Both the position numbers and the translations under genes were made by a program. This document shows, piece after piece, positions 54,816 through 62,589 of a DNA stretch of 64,000 nt. The stretch spans positions 26,163-90,162 of the forward strand of contig NZ_JAATVY010000025.1 of assembly GCF_011947195.1 (NCBI RefSeq), read 5' to 3'. Origin of the DNA: Planosporangium thailandense (GTDB lineage: Bacteria > Actinomycetota > Actinomycetes > Mycobacteriales > Micromonosporaceae). Under the pieces are notes generated by a model, which saw nothing but the letters and a program-made list of their open reading frames with translations, was not told where the DNA came from and ran no database searches. The stretch's first letter is position 1. Every line of letters begins with the position of its first letter.

Positions 54816-56102
54816 ATGACCGACGTCGTGCAGGAGGCGGACACCGCCGGCAACCGCAACGGTGTTCGCCTCCGCTCCGCGTTCCTGGTGTCCTCCGCGG
54901 GGGACTGGATCTATCGCTTCGCGGTTCCGACGCTGATTCTGACGATCACCGGTTCGGCGATGTCGACTGCGATCGCCTACGTGATCGAGTTCATTCCGTA
55001 CATCGTCGTGGGGCTGTTCGCGGGCGTGGTGGCCGACCGGGTCAACCGGCGCCGGGTCCTCATCGCCTGCGACGTGACCTCGTTCGTCATCGCGCTGGCG
55101 ATCGCCGGGTTCGCCGCCCTGGAGCATCCCCCGGTGGCGGCGCTGTACGGCTGCGCGTTCCTGCTGGCCTGCGTACGACCGTTCTACTTCCCCGCGTTCC
55201 AGGGCTTCCTCGTCGACGTGACGCCGGAGCGCAAGCTGTCCCGCATCAACGCGTGGACCCAGACGATCGACAGCACGCTGGGCTTCCTCGGGCCGATCAT
55301 CGGTACCGCGCTGATCGCCGAGCTCGGGGTGCCGCTCGCGGCGCTGGTCAACGCCCTGTCGTTCGCGCTCTCCGCCCTGCTGATCTACCAGATCTCGTAC
55401 GTGGTCGCCGGAGCGGGCGCCACCGGCGAGGGGCAGCTGGGCGCGGCGCTCGCCGGCGTCGGCCGGGACTTCGTCGCCGGCCTGCACACCGTCTGGCGGA
55501 TCCGGCCGATCTGGTGGGGGACCCTGCTGATGGCCGCGGCAAACCTGGCCGGGTACGTCGTCGAGGGCAACCTGGTCTACCTGCTGCTCACCGCCGAGCG
55601 ACTGCCGAAGATCGCACTTGGCCTGGTGTTCAGCGCGCACGGGCTGGGTGCCGTGGCCGGCGCGGTGCTGGCGCCGCGGCTGATCGACCGGTACCCGACC
55701 GGGCGGCTGCTGGCCGCCGGGATGGGCCTGTCCGCAGTGGCGATGGCGTTGCCGGCCGTGATACCGCACTATGGCGCGATCATTGTCGGCTGGGGCATCG
55801 AGGGGATCGCCACCTCGGTGATCGTCGTGTCCTGGTTCACCGCCCGCCAGAAGATCGTCGCTGCCGACATGATCGGGCGCGTGGTGTCGGTGAGCCGGGC
55901 GGTCGCCTACGTCGCGATCCCGCTCGGCGCCGTCCTCGGCGGCGCGCTCGCCGCGCAGACCAGCCCGGTGCGGTTGCTGTTCCTGTGCGCAGCGCTGCTT
56001 CAGGCGGCCGTCTTCGTCGGTACCGCCGTATCTCCGGTGGGCCGCATCGACTCCGCGGTGCCCGCGCCGGCGAGCGACCCACACTCGCCCGCGCTGCCCT
56101 GA
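54816..56102 (+). CDS. MFS exporter next to the E1-like gene
   Basis: 428 aa, about 12 hydrophobic segments: FLVSSAGDWIYRFAVPTLILT, GLFAGVVADRVNRRRVLIA (loop 2-3 motif), FQGFLVDVTPERKLSRINAW. Same broad group as the exporter at 44750 but clearly different in sequence. Forty-three bases after the E1-like gene. Microcin-C-like clusters also carry an MFS exporter, which supports a secreted peptide product. Confidence 0.87.
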   Translation: MTDVVQEADTAGNRNGVRLRSAFLVSSAGDWIYRFAVPTLILTITGSAMSTAIAYVIEFIPYIVVGLFAGVVADRVNRRRVLIACDVTSFVIALAIAGFAALEHPPVAALYGCAFLLACVRPFYFPAFQGFLVDVTPERKLSRINAWTQTIDSTLGFLGPIIGTALIAELGVPLAALVNALSFALSALLIYQISYVVAGAGATGEGQLGAALAGVGRDFVAGLHTVWRIRPIWWGTLLMAAANLAGYVVEGNLVYLLLTAERLPKIALGLVFSAHGLGAVAGAVLAPRLIDRYPTGRLLAAGMGLSAVAMALPAVIPHYGAIIVGWGIEGIATSVIVVSWFTARQKIVAADMIGRVVSVSRAVAYVAIPLGAVLGGALAAQTSPVRLLFLCAALLQAAVFVGTAVSPVGRIDSAVPAPASDPHSPALP

Positions 56103-56197
56103 CGGCGCGGTTGTCGAGCGGTCGTACCCGTGGAGGACACCGCCGGGGCGCGCAGGACCAAGACACGCGTGCGCACGGGTTTGGACGTGCTAGACGG

Positions 56198-57577
56198 ATG
56201 AGTGCTTGGCAGAATCGGAGTATGAGTGGCTGCGACCAACCAGCCGCGGCCGATTTCCTCGCAGACCCGCTCGACTGGCTCTGCACGGCGAGTCGGGCCG
56301 GTCCTGTGGCCGTCGTGAGCGACACCGGTCCGGTGCTCTCCCATCAAGAGACGGCGGTTGGCGCCGTGGGTGTTTTCGGACCGGCTCTGGTGCGACGGGT
56401 CCTTGGCGACATCGAGACATTCGCGATGCCGGCGCCAATTTCGGCCCGGCACGAGTTGCCACCGCCGTTGGCTAACCTCAGCTCCGCGCTTTTCAGTATG
56501 TCTGGCTCGCTCCATCGCAGCCGCCAACAGTTGCTCGCACGGTTGCTCGGACCGGCGTTCGCGGTCGACCAAGACGTCGCCATTGACCGGGGGATCGAGG
56601 CGTTCCTACCAGGCTGGTCACCGGGCCGCGAGGTTGGCTTGATCCAGGAGATGCGCCGGCTGGCACGGTGTGTCGCAGAGCAGGTGCTCTTTGGCGCAGA
56701 CGGCAACGCGGCGGCCGGCATTGGCCTCGCGATCCAGCGGTACTTCGGTCTCCGTCGCTGCTTTGCGTCGCGGTCGAGCCCGTGTGAGCCGGCACAGCTC
56801 GACGCCTTGGTGGAGCAGGGTCTGCTGGTGGACGGCTTGCTGCGAGGGCGCGTACAGGCGCTACTGCGCGCGCGGCCGGGAGGTGCAACCGGGGTATTGG
56901 GCCGTCTATGTCAGCTCACCTCCGATCGTTCGCTGGGTCTTTCCGAAGATGAGTTGGTTGCGCACGCGTGTGTGCTGTTCATGTCGAGTAGCGAGCCGAT
57001 CGCCACCGCGATGACCTGGATCATGCTCGCCCTCAGTCAGCATCCCGAGTTCCGCGCCGATATTCGTGCGGAGCAGCGGGATCCTGTCGCCGGTACCGGG
57101 TCGGTGCGGGGGGTTGTGCGCGAGGTTCTGCGACTCGTCCCGCCGAGCGCAATCATGATGCGATTGACCAGACGCGATGTCGTGCTGGCGGGTGTGCTCC
57201 TACCCGCGCTGTGTGAAGTGATCATCAGTCCCTTCGTCGAGCATCGACGACCTGACGTGTTTCCCGAGCCGCATCGGTTGTGGCCGCAGCGCTGGCTCGC
57301 CGGACGGGTCGATGCTGCACACTTCATTCCCTTCGGCGGCGGGGCCCGTGCGTGCCTCGGTCGGCGTGTCGCGCTGGCAACTCTGGAGCGCGGAACCGCT
57401 GTGCTGCTCTCCGCGGCCGACCCCGTGCTCGCCAAGCCGCAATGGATCGATTGGCAGATGAACGTGACATTGTTGCCGACAACCGATCCGGTGATGCGGC
57501 TTGAGTCGCCCGATGGAGCTCCGGCCCGCGGCTCAATTCTTTCCGGTCCGGCGTCCGACCTTCTACAGCGCACTTAG
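56198..57577 (+). CDS. Cytochrome P450 of the MNIO RiPP cluster
   Basis: 459 aa from ATG 56198 (ATG 56222, after CGGAG, is an alternative). The heme motif is FIPFGGGARACLGRR with Cys386, and ExxR is REVLRL. The I-helix reads MSSSEPIATAMTW, lacking the usual Gly-x-(Glu/Asp)-Thr threonine. In aminopyruvatide clusters the P450 makes a C-C bond between two Tyr side chains, and the precursor encoded next ends YLYD, so the same role is likely. Composition is less GC-rich than the DNA upstream. Confidence 0.88.
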   Translation: MSAWQNRSMSGCDQPAAADFLADPLDWLCTASRAGPVAVVSDTGPVLSHQETAVGAVGVFGPALVRRVLGDIETFAMPAPISARHELPPPLANLSSALFSMSGSLHRSRQQLLARLLGPAFAVDQDVAIDRGIEAFLPGWSPGREVGLIQEMRRLARCVAEQVLFGADGNAAAGIGLAIQRYFGLRRCFASRSSPCEPAQLDALVEQGLLVDGLLRGRVQALLRARPGGATGVLGRLCQLTSDRSLGLSEDELVAHACVLFMSSSEPIATAMTWIMLALSQHPEFRADIRAEQRDPVAGTGSVRGVVREVLRLVPPSAIMMRLTRRDVVLAGVLLPALCEVIISPFVEHRRPDVFPEPHRLWPQRWLAGRVDAAHFIPFGGGARACLGRRVALATLERGTAVLLSAADPVLAKPQWIDWQMNVTLLPTTDPVMRLESPDGAPARGSILSGPASDLLQRT

Positions 57578-57624
57578 TGATCTTGGTTTAGGCTTTGCAA
57601 ATACGACACTTTGGAGGCTAAGCC

Positions 57625-57822
57625 ATGGCACAGAGCAAAGAGGAGCCTGCCCAAATGTCGAACATCGAGATTAACCGGCACACGGAGATCAATCTCGAGG
57701 TTGACGAGGAGAAGCTTCAGGCGATCAGATCTTGTCTGGAGAAGGGTCGGCTGTCCATCCGCATGAGCAATGTCGACCTCTCACAGGCGGGCCGGCTTCA
57801 AGCGCCCTATCTATACGACTGA
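57625..57822 (+). CDS. RiPP precursor peptide with C-terminal Tyr-Leu-Tyr-Asp
   Basis: 65 aa. TTGGAGG lies 7 bases before the ATG. The N-terminal part is polar and likely helical leader (NLEVDEEKLQAIRSCLEKG), then LSIRMSNVDLSQAGR and the terminal QAPYLYD. Two Tyr one residue apart and a C-terminal Asp are the residues crosslinked and oxidised in aminopyruvatide biosynthesis. A lone Cys sits mid-leader (about residue 37). It lies directly between the P450 and MNIO genes. The exact cleavage point is not visible; Gly-Arg before LQAPYLYD is a candidate. Confidence 0.88.
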   Translation: MAQSKEEPAQMSNIEINRHTEINLEVDEEKLQAIRSCLEKGRLSIRMSNVDLSQAGRLQAPYLYD

Positions 57823-57837
57823 GCATTTGGAGCGGTA

Positions 57838-58683
57838 ATGGAGTATCTTGCCCTCGAGCCGGGCGGTCCTCCACTCGTTGGGCTGGCCAACGGACCGGTT
57901 GTGGAACCATTTCTCGCTCGGCACGACCGCCTACTGGACTATGTCGAGGTGTCTTTCGAGCAGTTGCGCCACAATCCCGTAGCGGCGCAGCTCCAGGAGC
58001 AAATTCCGGTCCTGCTGCATTGCTCGAGCATGTCGGTTGCCGGCTTCGTACCACCGACCGACCAGACCCTCGAGGCCATCGCCGAACACGTGGATCGTAC
58101 GCGTACGCCATGGATTGGCGAGCACTTGGCCTTCATCTCGGCAGATGCATTGGGGGGCGACGACGCTGTCGGACCGACTGAATTGACCTACACAGTCTGC
58201 CCGCAACTGAGTGAGGAGACGGTGGAGCGAGTCGTGGTGAACCTGAGCTGTCTCCGCACCCGGTTCTCCGTGCCGATCATTCTGGAGAACTCCCCGCAGT
58301 ATCTGGCCTTGCCAGGTAGCACCATGACGATGGCTGCCTTCGTCGCGCAGGTCGCCCAGCGGTGCGACGTCGATCTGCTGCTCGATGTGACCCACTTTCT
58401 CATCACCGCGAACAACATGGGGCTCGACCCAATCGCGAGCGTGCACGAGTTGCCGTTGGAGCGGGTCGTTGAGGTCCATCTCTCCGGGATGTCGCAGCAG
58501 TCGGGACGGTGGTGGGACGACCACGCGGCACCCGTGCCGGACGCGGTGTTTGATCTGCTCAGGCAGATCCGGCGGCGGATCCGGCCGAAGGCGGTGACGT
58601 TCGAATATAACTGGGCGCCATCCATGCCCGAGTCCGTTATCGTCGATCAGATCATTTTCACGCGTGACCTGCTAGCGGTGTGA
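57838..58683 (+). CDS. MNIO (DUF692) multinuclear iron-dependent oxidase
   Basis: 281 aa. TIM-barrel family motifs: DYVEVSFEQL, LLHCSSMSVAG, WIGEHLAFISAD, PIILENSPQYL, DLLLDVTHFLITANNMG, VVEVHLSGM and WWDDHAAPVPD, giving the His/Asp/Glu ligands of the iron cluster seen in MbnB and TglH. ATG is 15 bases after the precursor stop. The expected job, by analogy with ApyH, is oxidative conversion of the precursor's C-terminal Asp to aminopyruvic acid. It acts with the partner protein that follows. Confidence 0.92.
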   Translation: MEYLALEPGGPPLVGLANGPVVEPFLARHDRLLDYVEVSFEQLRHNPVAAQLQEQIPVLLHCSSMSVAGFVPPTDQTLEAIAEHVDRTRTPWIGEHLAFISADALGGDDAVGPTELTYTVCPQLSEETVERVVVNLSCLRTRFSVPIILENSPQYLALPGSTMTMAAFVAQVAQRCDVDLLLDVTHFLITANNMGLDPIASVHELPLERVVEVHLSGMSQQSGRWWDDHAAPVPDAVFDLLRQIRRRIRPKAVTFEYNWAPSMPESVIVDQIIFTRDLLAV

Positions 58684-58684
58684 C

Positions 58685-59521
58685 GTGACCAGGCCCACCT
58701 CGCTCGTCCCGCCGACCACACCGTCGGCAGCGGCGGTACATGCGGTGGTCGCCGCCGGGCTCGCGGACCCGGACCGGCTCCGCGCCTGGCGGGATCGGCC
58801 CGACCTGCTTGCGGCATTGGGGCTGGCGCCGGCCACGGTCGACCTGGAGGCGCTCGAAGACTTTGCGGGCTTGTCGGAGAAGATCCGCTACAACCAGTGC
58901 CGTGGCGATCTCCCGTTGACGTTCCGTCTGCTGTCGCTGACTCAACTGGAGATCGATCTGTTCCGGCAGTACGCGCCCCAGTCGTTGGCTCGACGCCAAC
59001 TCGGCAGGGTGTCCACAAGTGAGCGGCTCGATGGGCTGCTGCTGTTTGTCGAGGCGTGGACGTCAGATACCGATCCGGTTCGTTGCCTGGTGCGGGACGT
59101 GCTCCGGCATGAGCATACGATCGCGTCGCTCCGATCCGCTCCGGTGGCGTCCCGCGTCGAAGTATCCCGCGATCTGGTCGTTCCGCGGCACAACGGCCGT
59201 CTGGTGATTCACCGGATGACATGTGACCCGCGACAGGTCGGCACCGTGCTGCGTGACCGCCATCCCGACCTTACCCAGATCCGGCGGGGGAGATGGACTT
59301 TCGGCTATCACCGATCCACAGCGGGGCCGCTGCGGATACTGGAAATGGAGCCCGGGATCGGCGACCTGTTGATGACTATCGATGGCCGACGTAGTTTTGA
59401 CCAGATCGCAGCCGATCTGTTCGGTGACGCGGGCGCGAGCGACATGCTGCACGCGGCCTTTGCCCAGCTTACCCGGCTGGGGCTGCTGGTCTGGGACGCC
59501 CCGGAGGGGGTGGCGTCCTGA
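58685..59521 (+). CDS. MNIO partner protein with C-terminal peptide-recognition-like domain
   Basis: 278 aa from GTG 58685, one base after the MNIO stop. N-terminal two-thirds is helical (AVVAAGLADPDRLRAWRDRP, FAGLSEKIRYNQCRGDLPL). The end (about 215-275) looks like a PqqD-type winged helix: LEMEPGIGDLLMTIDGRRSF, DQIAADLF, LTRLGLLVW. MNIO enzymes need such partners (MbnC, TglI, ApyI) to bind the precursor leader. The coupling of the two genes supports this. Confidence 0.82.
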   Translation: MTRPTSLVPPTTPSAAAVHAVVAAGLADPDRLRAWRDRPDLLAALGLAPATVDLEALEDFAGLSEKIRYNQCRGDLPLTFRLLSLTQLEIDLFRQYAPQSLARRQLGRVSTSERLDGLLLFVEAWTSDTDPVRCLVRDVLRHEHTIASLRSAPVASRVEVSRDLVVPRHNGRLVIHRMTCDPRQVGTVLRDRHPDLTQIRRGRWTFGYHRSTAGPLRILEMEPGIGDLLMTIDGRRSFDQIAADLFGDAGASDMLHAAFAQLTRLGLLVWDAPEGVAS

Positions 59522-61464
59522 AACTGACTCTCGTCGACAACTTGGTGCTTCCCGCGCAACATGATCTGCACCTGCTCGACACGCATCCGCACTTGGGCCT
59601 GCTTTCGCTGGCCGCCGTGGCCCGCGCCGACGGGCATGATGTGACGATCTACGACCCCAAACGGCTCGTCCGAAGCGGCGCGCTCGCGTATGACGAGACA
59701 CTGTACGAGCGGGTAGCCGATGACCTACTCGCCGGCCGACCCGATGCGGTTGGATTGACGACCCTCGGGTGCAGCTTCACCTTCGTCGTGGGCGTTGGCC
59801 GCGCGCTGGAACGCCGGGAACCCGACCTGCCGCTGTTGCTCGGCGGCCCGCACGCGACGATGCTTGCGCGGCCGATCCTTGACCGGTACCCGACCTTTGA
59901 CGTCGTCGTCCGGCACGAGGCCGAGGAGACGCTTCCTGCCGTGCTCGCCAGCCTCGAGACCAGGGATTTCGTCCGCGTGCCAGGAGTGACCTGGCGGACA
60001 CCTACCGGAGTGGCAGAAACCGCCGGAAGTCCGCGCATCGACGACCTCGATACTCTCCCGTGGCTTGACTACGAGTTGTACCCGATGCGGGAACTGGGCC
60101 TGAGCCTGCTCCGAGTGGAGGCCGGGCGCGGCTGCCCGTTCGCGTGCGTGTTCTGCTCAACGGCCACATTCTTTCAGCGGCGCTACCGGTTGAAGTCGTC
60201 GCGCCGCTTGGTGGCTGAGATGGATGCACTGCGCGACCGGTACGCTCCGCGTGAATTCAAGCTGGACCACGACCTGTTTACTGTGGACAAACGGAAGGTT
60301 CAGGAGTTCTGCGCTGCGGTGGAGGGACATGGTCACCGCTGGCGCGTGTCGGCCCGCGCCGACTGCGTCGATGAGGAGCTTCTCGAACATATGGCGGCTG
60401 CCGGCTGTATCGGCCTCTACCTCGGCGTGGAGGCTGGATCAGAGCGCATGCAGAAGATCTCGGCGAAGCGGCTGGATCTGGACCGAGTGGCGCCTACTCT
60501 CAATGCCTGCGAGCGCCTTGGCATTGAGACGACGGCATCGTTCATCACCGGATACCCGCAGGAGACCACGGAGGATCAAGACGCCACGCTGAATATGCTG
60601 GGCGACTGCTTCGACCGGCCAGCTGGGTCGTGCATCCCGCAACTGCACATCCTGACTCCGGAGCCGGGCACGTTACTGTTCGACCAGTTCGGCCCATCGA
60701 TGCTCTTCGACGGCTACGCCACACCGTTCAACTCGTGGCTGTTACGGCCGGAGGACCGGCAGGAAGTGCTCGCGGAGCCGGCCGTTTTCGCCAGCTACTA
60801 CTATTATCCGACGGCCTTGCCAAGATACGTACACGTTGGCGTGGTTGAGAGCGTGGATCTACTACGTAGGCTCGGTCGCCCCGTTCTTGTCGAACTAATC
60901 CGCTCCCACGGTGGCAAGCTGGCCGAGCTCATACGCGGCCTGATCGCCGCCAGTCCCAAAACCGGGCCACCTGGTGCCCGGGAGCTAGAAGAGTACGTGC
61001 GGGCGAGGCTGGGCGACGACGATCCGGTCACCTCGCTGGTGCGATACGCGCTGCTGCTACGAAACCCCGTACCTGCACGGCGCCGGAGGCGACCCTCGGC
61101 GCCGACCGACAGGGCTGCCAATATCCATGCTCGTTACGCTCTCCCGGCAGGGCTGCGGATGCTCCACAACGTCCACGACTGCGCCGAGGTCATGGAATGG
61201 CTGTCGGATGGGAGTCGGCCGGTCGACGCGGCGCACCTGCCACGCACCAGTTACGTGCTGCTGCCCGGCGAGGAGCGGCCCGCACAGGTCGCCCTCGGTG
61301 TCACTGCGCTACTTGACCTGGTCGGAGCCGGCTGCAGTCCGCACGACGTGGCAGTGTCGGTCGGTGCCATCGGCGACGACCTGACCGAGCAGTGGTTGGC
61401 TGACCTCGTTGATGCTGGGCTGCTCATAGCTGCCGACGTGGACGAATCGGTCGACGCCAACTGA
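59518..61464 (+). CDS. B12-dependent radical SAM enzyme
   Basis: 648 aa if started at CTG 59518, where GGAGGGGG lies 7 bases upstream and the first beta-strand of the B12 domain (KLTLVDNLVLP) is included; TTG 59539 or GTG 59542 would cut into it. B12-binding Rossmann domain: HPHLGLLSLAAVARADGHDV, LTTLGCSFTF, LLGGPHATML. Radical SAM cluster CxxxCxxC at about 206/210/213 (CPFACVFC), then GVEAGSERMQKISAKRL and FITGYPQET. The C-terminal 110 residues form an extra domain that may bind the leader. The role by analogy with ApyD is beta-carbon methylation of a Tyr. Confidence 0.9.
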   Translation: MKLTLVDNLVLPAQHDLHLLDTHPHLGLLSLAAVARADGHDVTIYDPKRLVRSGALAYDETLYERVADDLLAGRPDAVGLTTLGCSFTFVVGVGRALERREPDLPLLLGGPHATMLARPILDRYPTFDVVVRHEAEETLPAVLASLETRDFVRVPGVTWRTPTGVAETAGSPRIDDLDTLPWLDYELYPMRELGLSLLRVEAGRGCPFACVFCSTATFFQRRYRLKSSRRLVAEMDALRDRYAPREFKLDHDLFTVDKRKVQEFCAAVEGHGHRWRVSARADCVDEELLEHMAAAGCIGLYLGVEAGSERMQKISAKRLDLDRVAPTLNACERLGIETTASFITGYPQETTEDQDATLNMLGDCFDRPAGSCIPQLHILTPEPGTLLFDQFGPSMLFDGYATPFNSWLLRPEDRQEVLAEPAVFASYYYYPTALPRYVHVGVVESVDLLRRLGRPVLVELIRSHGGKLAELIRGLIAASPKTGPPGARELEEYVRARLGDDDPVTSLVRYALLLRNPVPARRRRRPSAPTDRAANIHARYALPAGLRMLHNVHDCAEVMEWLSDGSRPVDAAHLPRTSYVLLPGEERPAQVALGVTALLDLVGAGCSPHDVAVSVGAIGDDLTEQWLADLVDAGLLIAADVDESVDAN

Positions 61465-61465
61465 C

Positions 61466-61972
61466 TTGTGGTCCGTAACGGACCTGACCCAGGCGTTCCA
61501 CATGGCTGCCCCGGTGGATTTCGTCGCGGACGCGCTCGGATCTGTAGGGCAAGCGCTGATCCATCAGTACATCGGCCCATACGGGCCCAACACATCAGCG
61601 CTACCCACTCGCTCGCGCAGGCCCCCGCACCTCGGTGCCCAGTTGGTGGATCGTGCCCGGCACGCCCTCGCGTTCACGTGCGCTCCGGGGCCCGGCACCG
61701 TGCGACTGCCGCAACTGCTCCGAATGCTGGATCTCGGCGACGTGCTGGACTTGGGCTGAGGCACCGGCGGACCGCTCGTCGCTATGGCGGCCGAGCCGCG
61801 TTTCCGTGGCTGCGGGATCGACCGAACCCAGGCGATGATCAGTATCGCCGAGCAGCGCCTGCGGACCGCGGGCGTAGGCACCGACCGTATCCGACTGTAT
61901 GTAGGAGATGCCATCACCCTGAGTGCGGTCGTGCCAAGCGACGTGCTGCCGACAGTGACGACAAGGCCGTGA
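61466..61972 (+). pseudogene. Broken SAM methyltransferase (in-frame TGA in motif I, C-terminus missing)
   Basis: Reading from TTG 61466 gives a methyltransferase N-terminus (VDFVADALGSVGQALIHQYIG) that reaches motif I as VLDLG, then TGA at 61757-61759, then GTGGPLVAMAAEPRFRGCG and GIDRTQAMISIAEQRL in the same frame. The intact motif would be DLGCGTGG, so TGC to TGA explains the stop. The frame ends at 61972 soon after a motif-II-like VGDAIT, well short of a full enzyme. It occupies the place of the C-methyltransferase (ApyS) in related clusters. Confidence 0.8.
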
Positions 61973-61992
61973 CGCTGACAATGCACCGGTCA

Positions 61993-62027
61993 GGAAGGCC
62001 ATGACCCACGCCGGTTCATGGCCTTCC
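61993..62027. terminator. Perfect 12-bp hairpin closing the RiPP cluster
   Basis: GGAAGGCCATGA (61993-62004) and TCATGGCCTTCC (62016-62027), 11-base loop, 21 bases past the broken methyltransferase. It may also serve the convergent gene at 62115. Confidence 0.7.
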
Positions 62028-62114
62028 GCCGATAGCCGTGGGAATCTATGTGATTTGAGTGGGCGCTCGAACAGGCAGTCTGAGAGGTGTGCTGCTCGAT
62101 CGCTGGTGGCGTCG

Positions 62115-62456
62115 TCAGTCGATCTTGATGCCTCTATACACAGCGAACCACCCGAATTCAAGTGCGCCCACGTCGGACTGGGTGAAAGCTCCGCCAAAGA
62201 TGAGTTCCGGTGGGTGGTTGTCTCCCAGGTGGCCCGTGTACGTCTGGGTCACGTCGCCAGGCAGTTGACGATTGAGGACTATCTCTCTGGCTCCCGGACT
62301 CCAGGTGCCGGTCCAAAGGTCTTTGCGATTCACATCATCGAAGCTGACTTCCAGCTCGACGGGGCCGTTGTCGGCTGCCGCGAATATCGTCATTGTGCCG
62401 GGAGATCCGTTACCGTTGATCAGCCAATTCCCTATGAGATCTTTACCGCTCGCCAT
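62115..62456 (-). CDS. Small beta-rich protein, unknown
   Basis: 113 aa with a strong Shine-Dalgarno (GGGAGGTGA) 4 bases before the ATG. LIGNWLINGNGSPGTMTIF, WTGTWSPGAREIVLN, TYTGHLGDNHPPELIFGGAF and FGWFAVYRG alternate polar and hydrophobic residues like a calycin or avidin-type beta-barrel, but I cannot assign a family. No signal peptide. It lies between the RiPP cluster terminator and another uncharacterised gene on the same strand. Confidence 0.7.
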   Translation of the reverse strand: MASGKDLIGNWLINGNGSPGTMTIFAAADNGPVELEVSFDDVNRKDLWTGTWSPGAREIVLNRQLPGDVTQTYTGHLGDNHPPELIFGGAFTQSDVGALEFGWFAVYRGIKID

Positions 62457-62589
62457 CGTTCACCTCCCGAAACGTCGTGTTCGTCTGTCCCCGATTGTGT
62501 GGCGCAGCGCGCGCCCCCTGCTTCCCGGTAGTGGGGCGTTGAGGTGGGAAAGGATTGGGCGCGGAGGTGCAGGGTCAAGCACGGTACAC

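Noticed and set aside
61757..61759. TGA in the methyltransferase as a selenocysteine codon
   Set aside because: The motif I Cys is not catalytic, no SECIS-like element or sel genes are seen, and the protein is also truncated.
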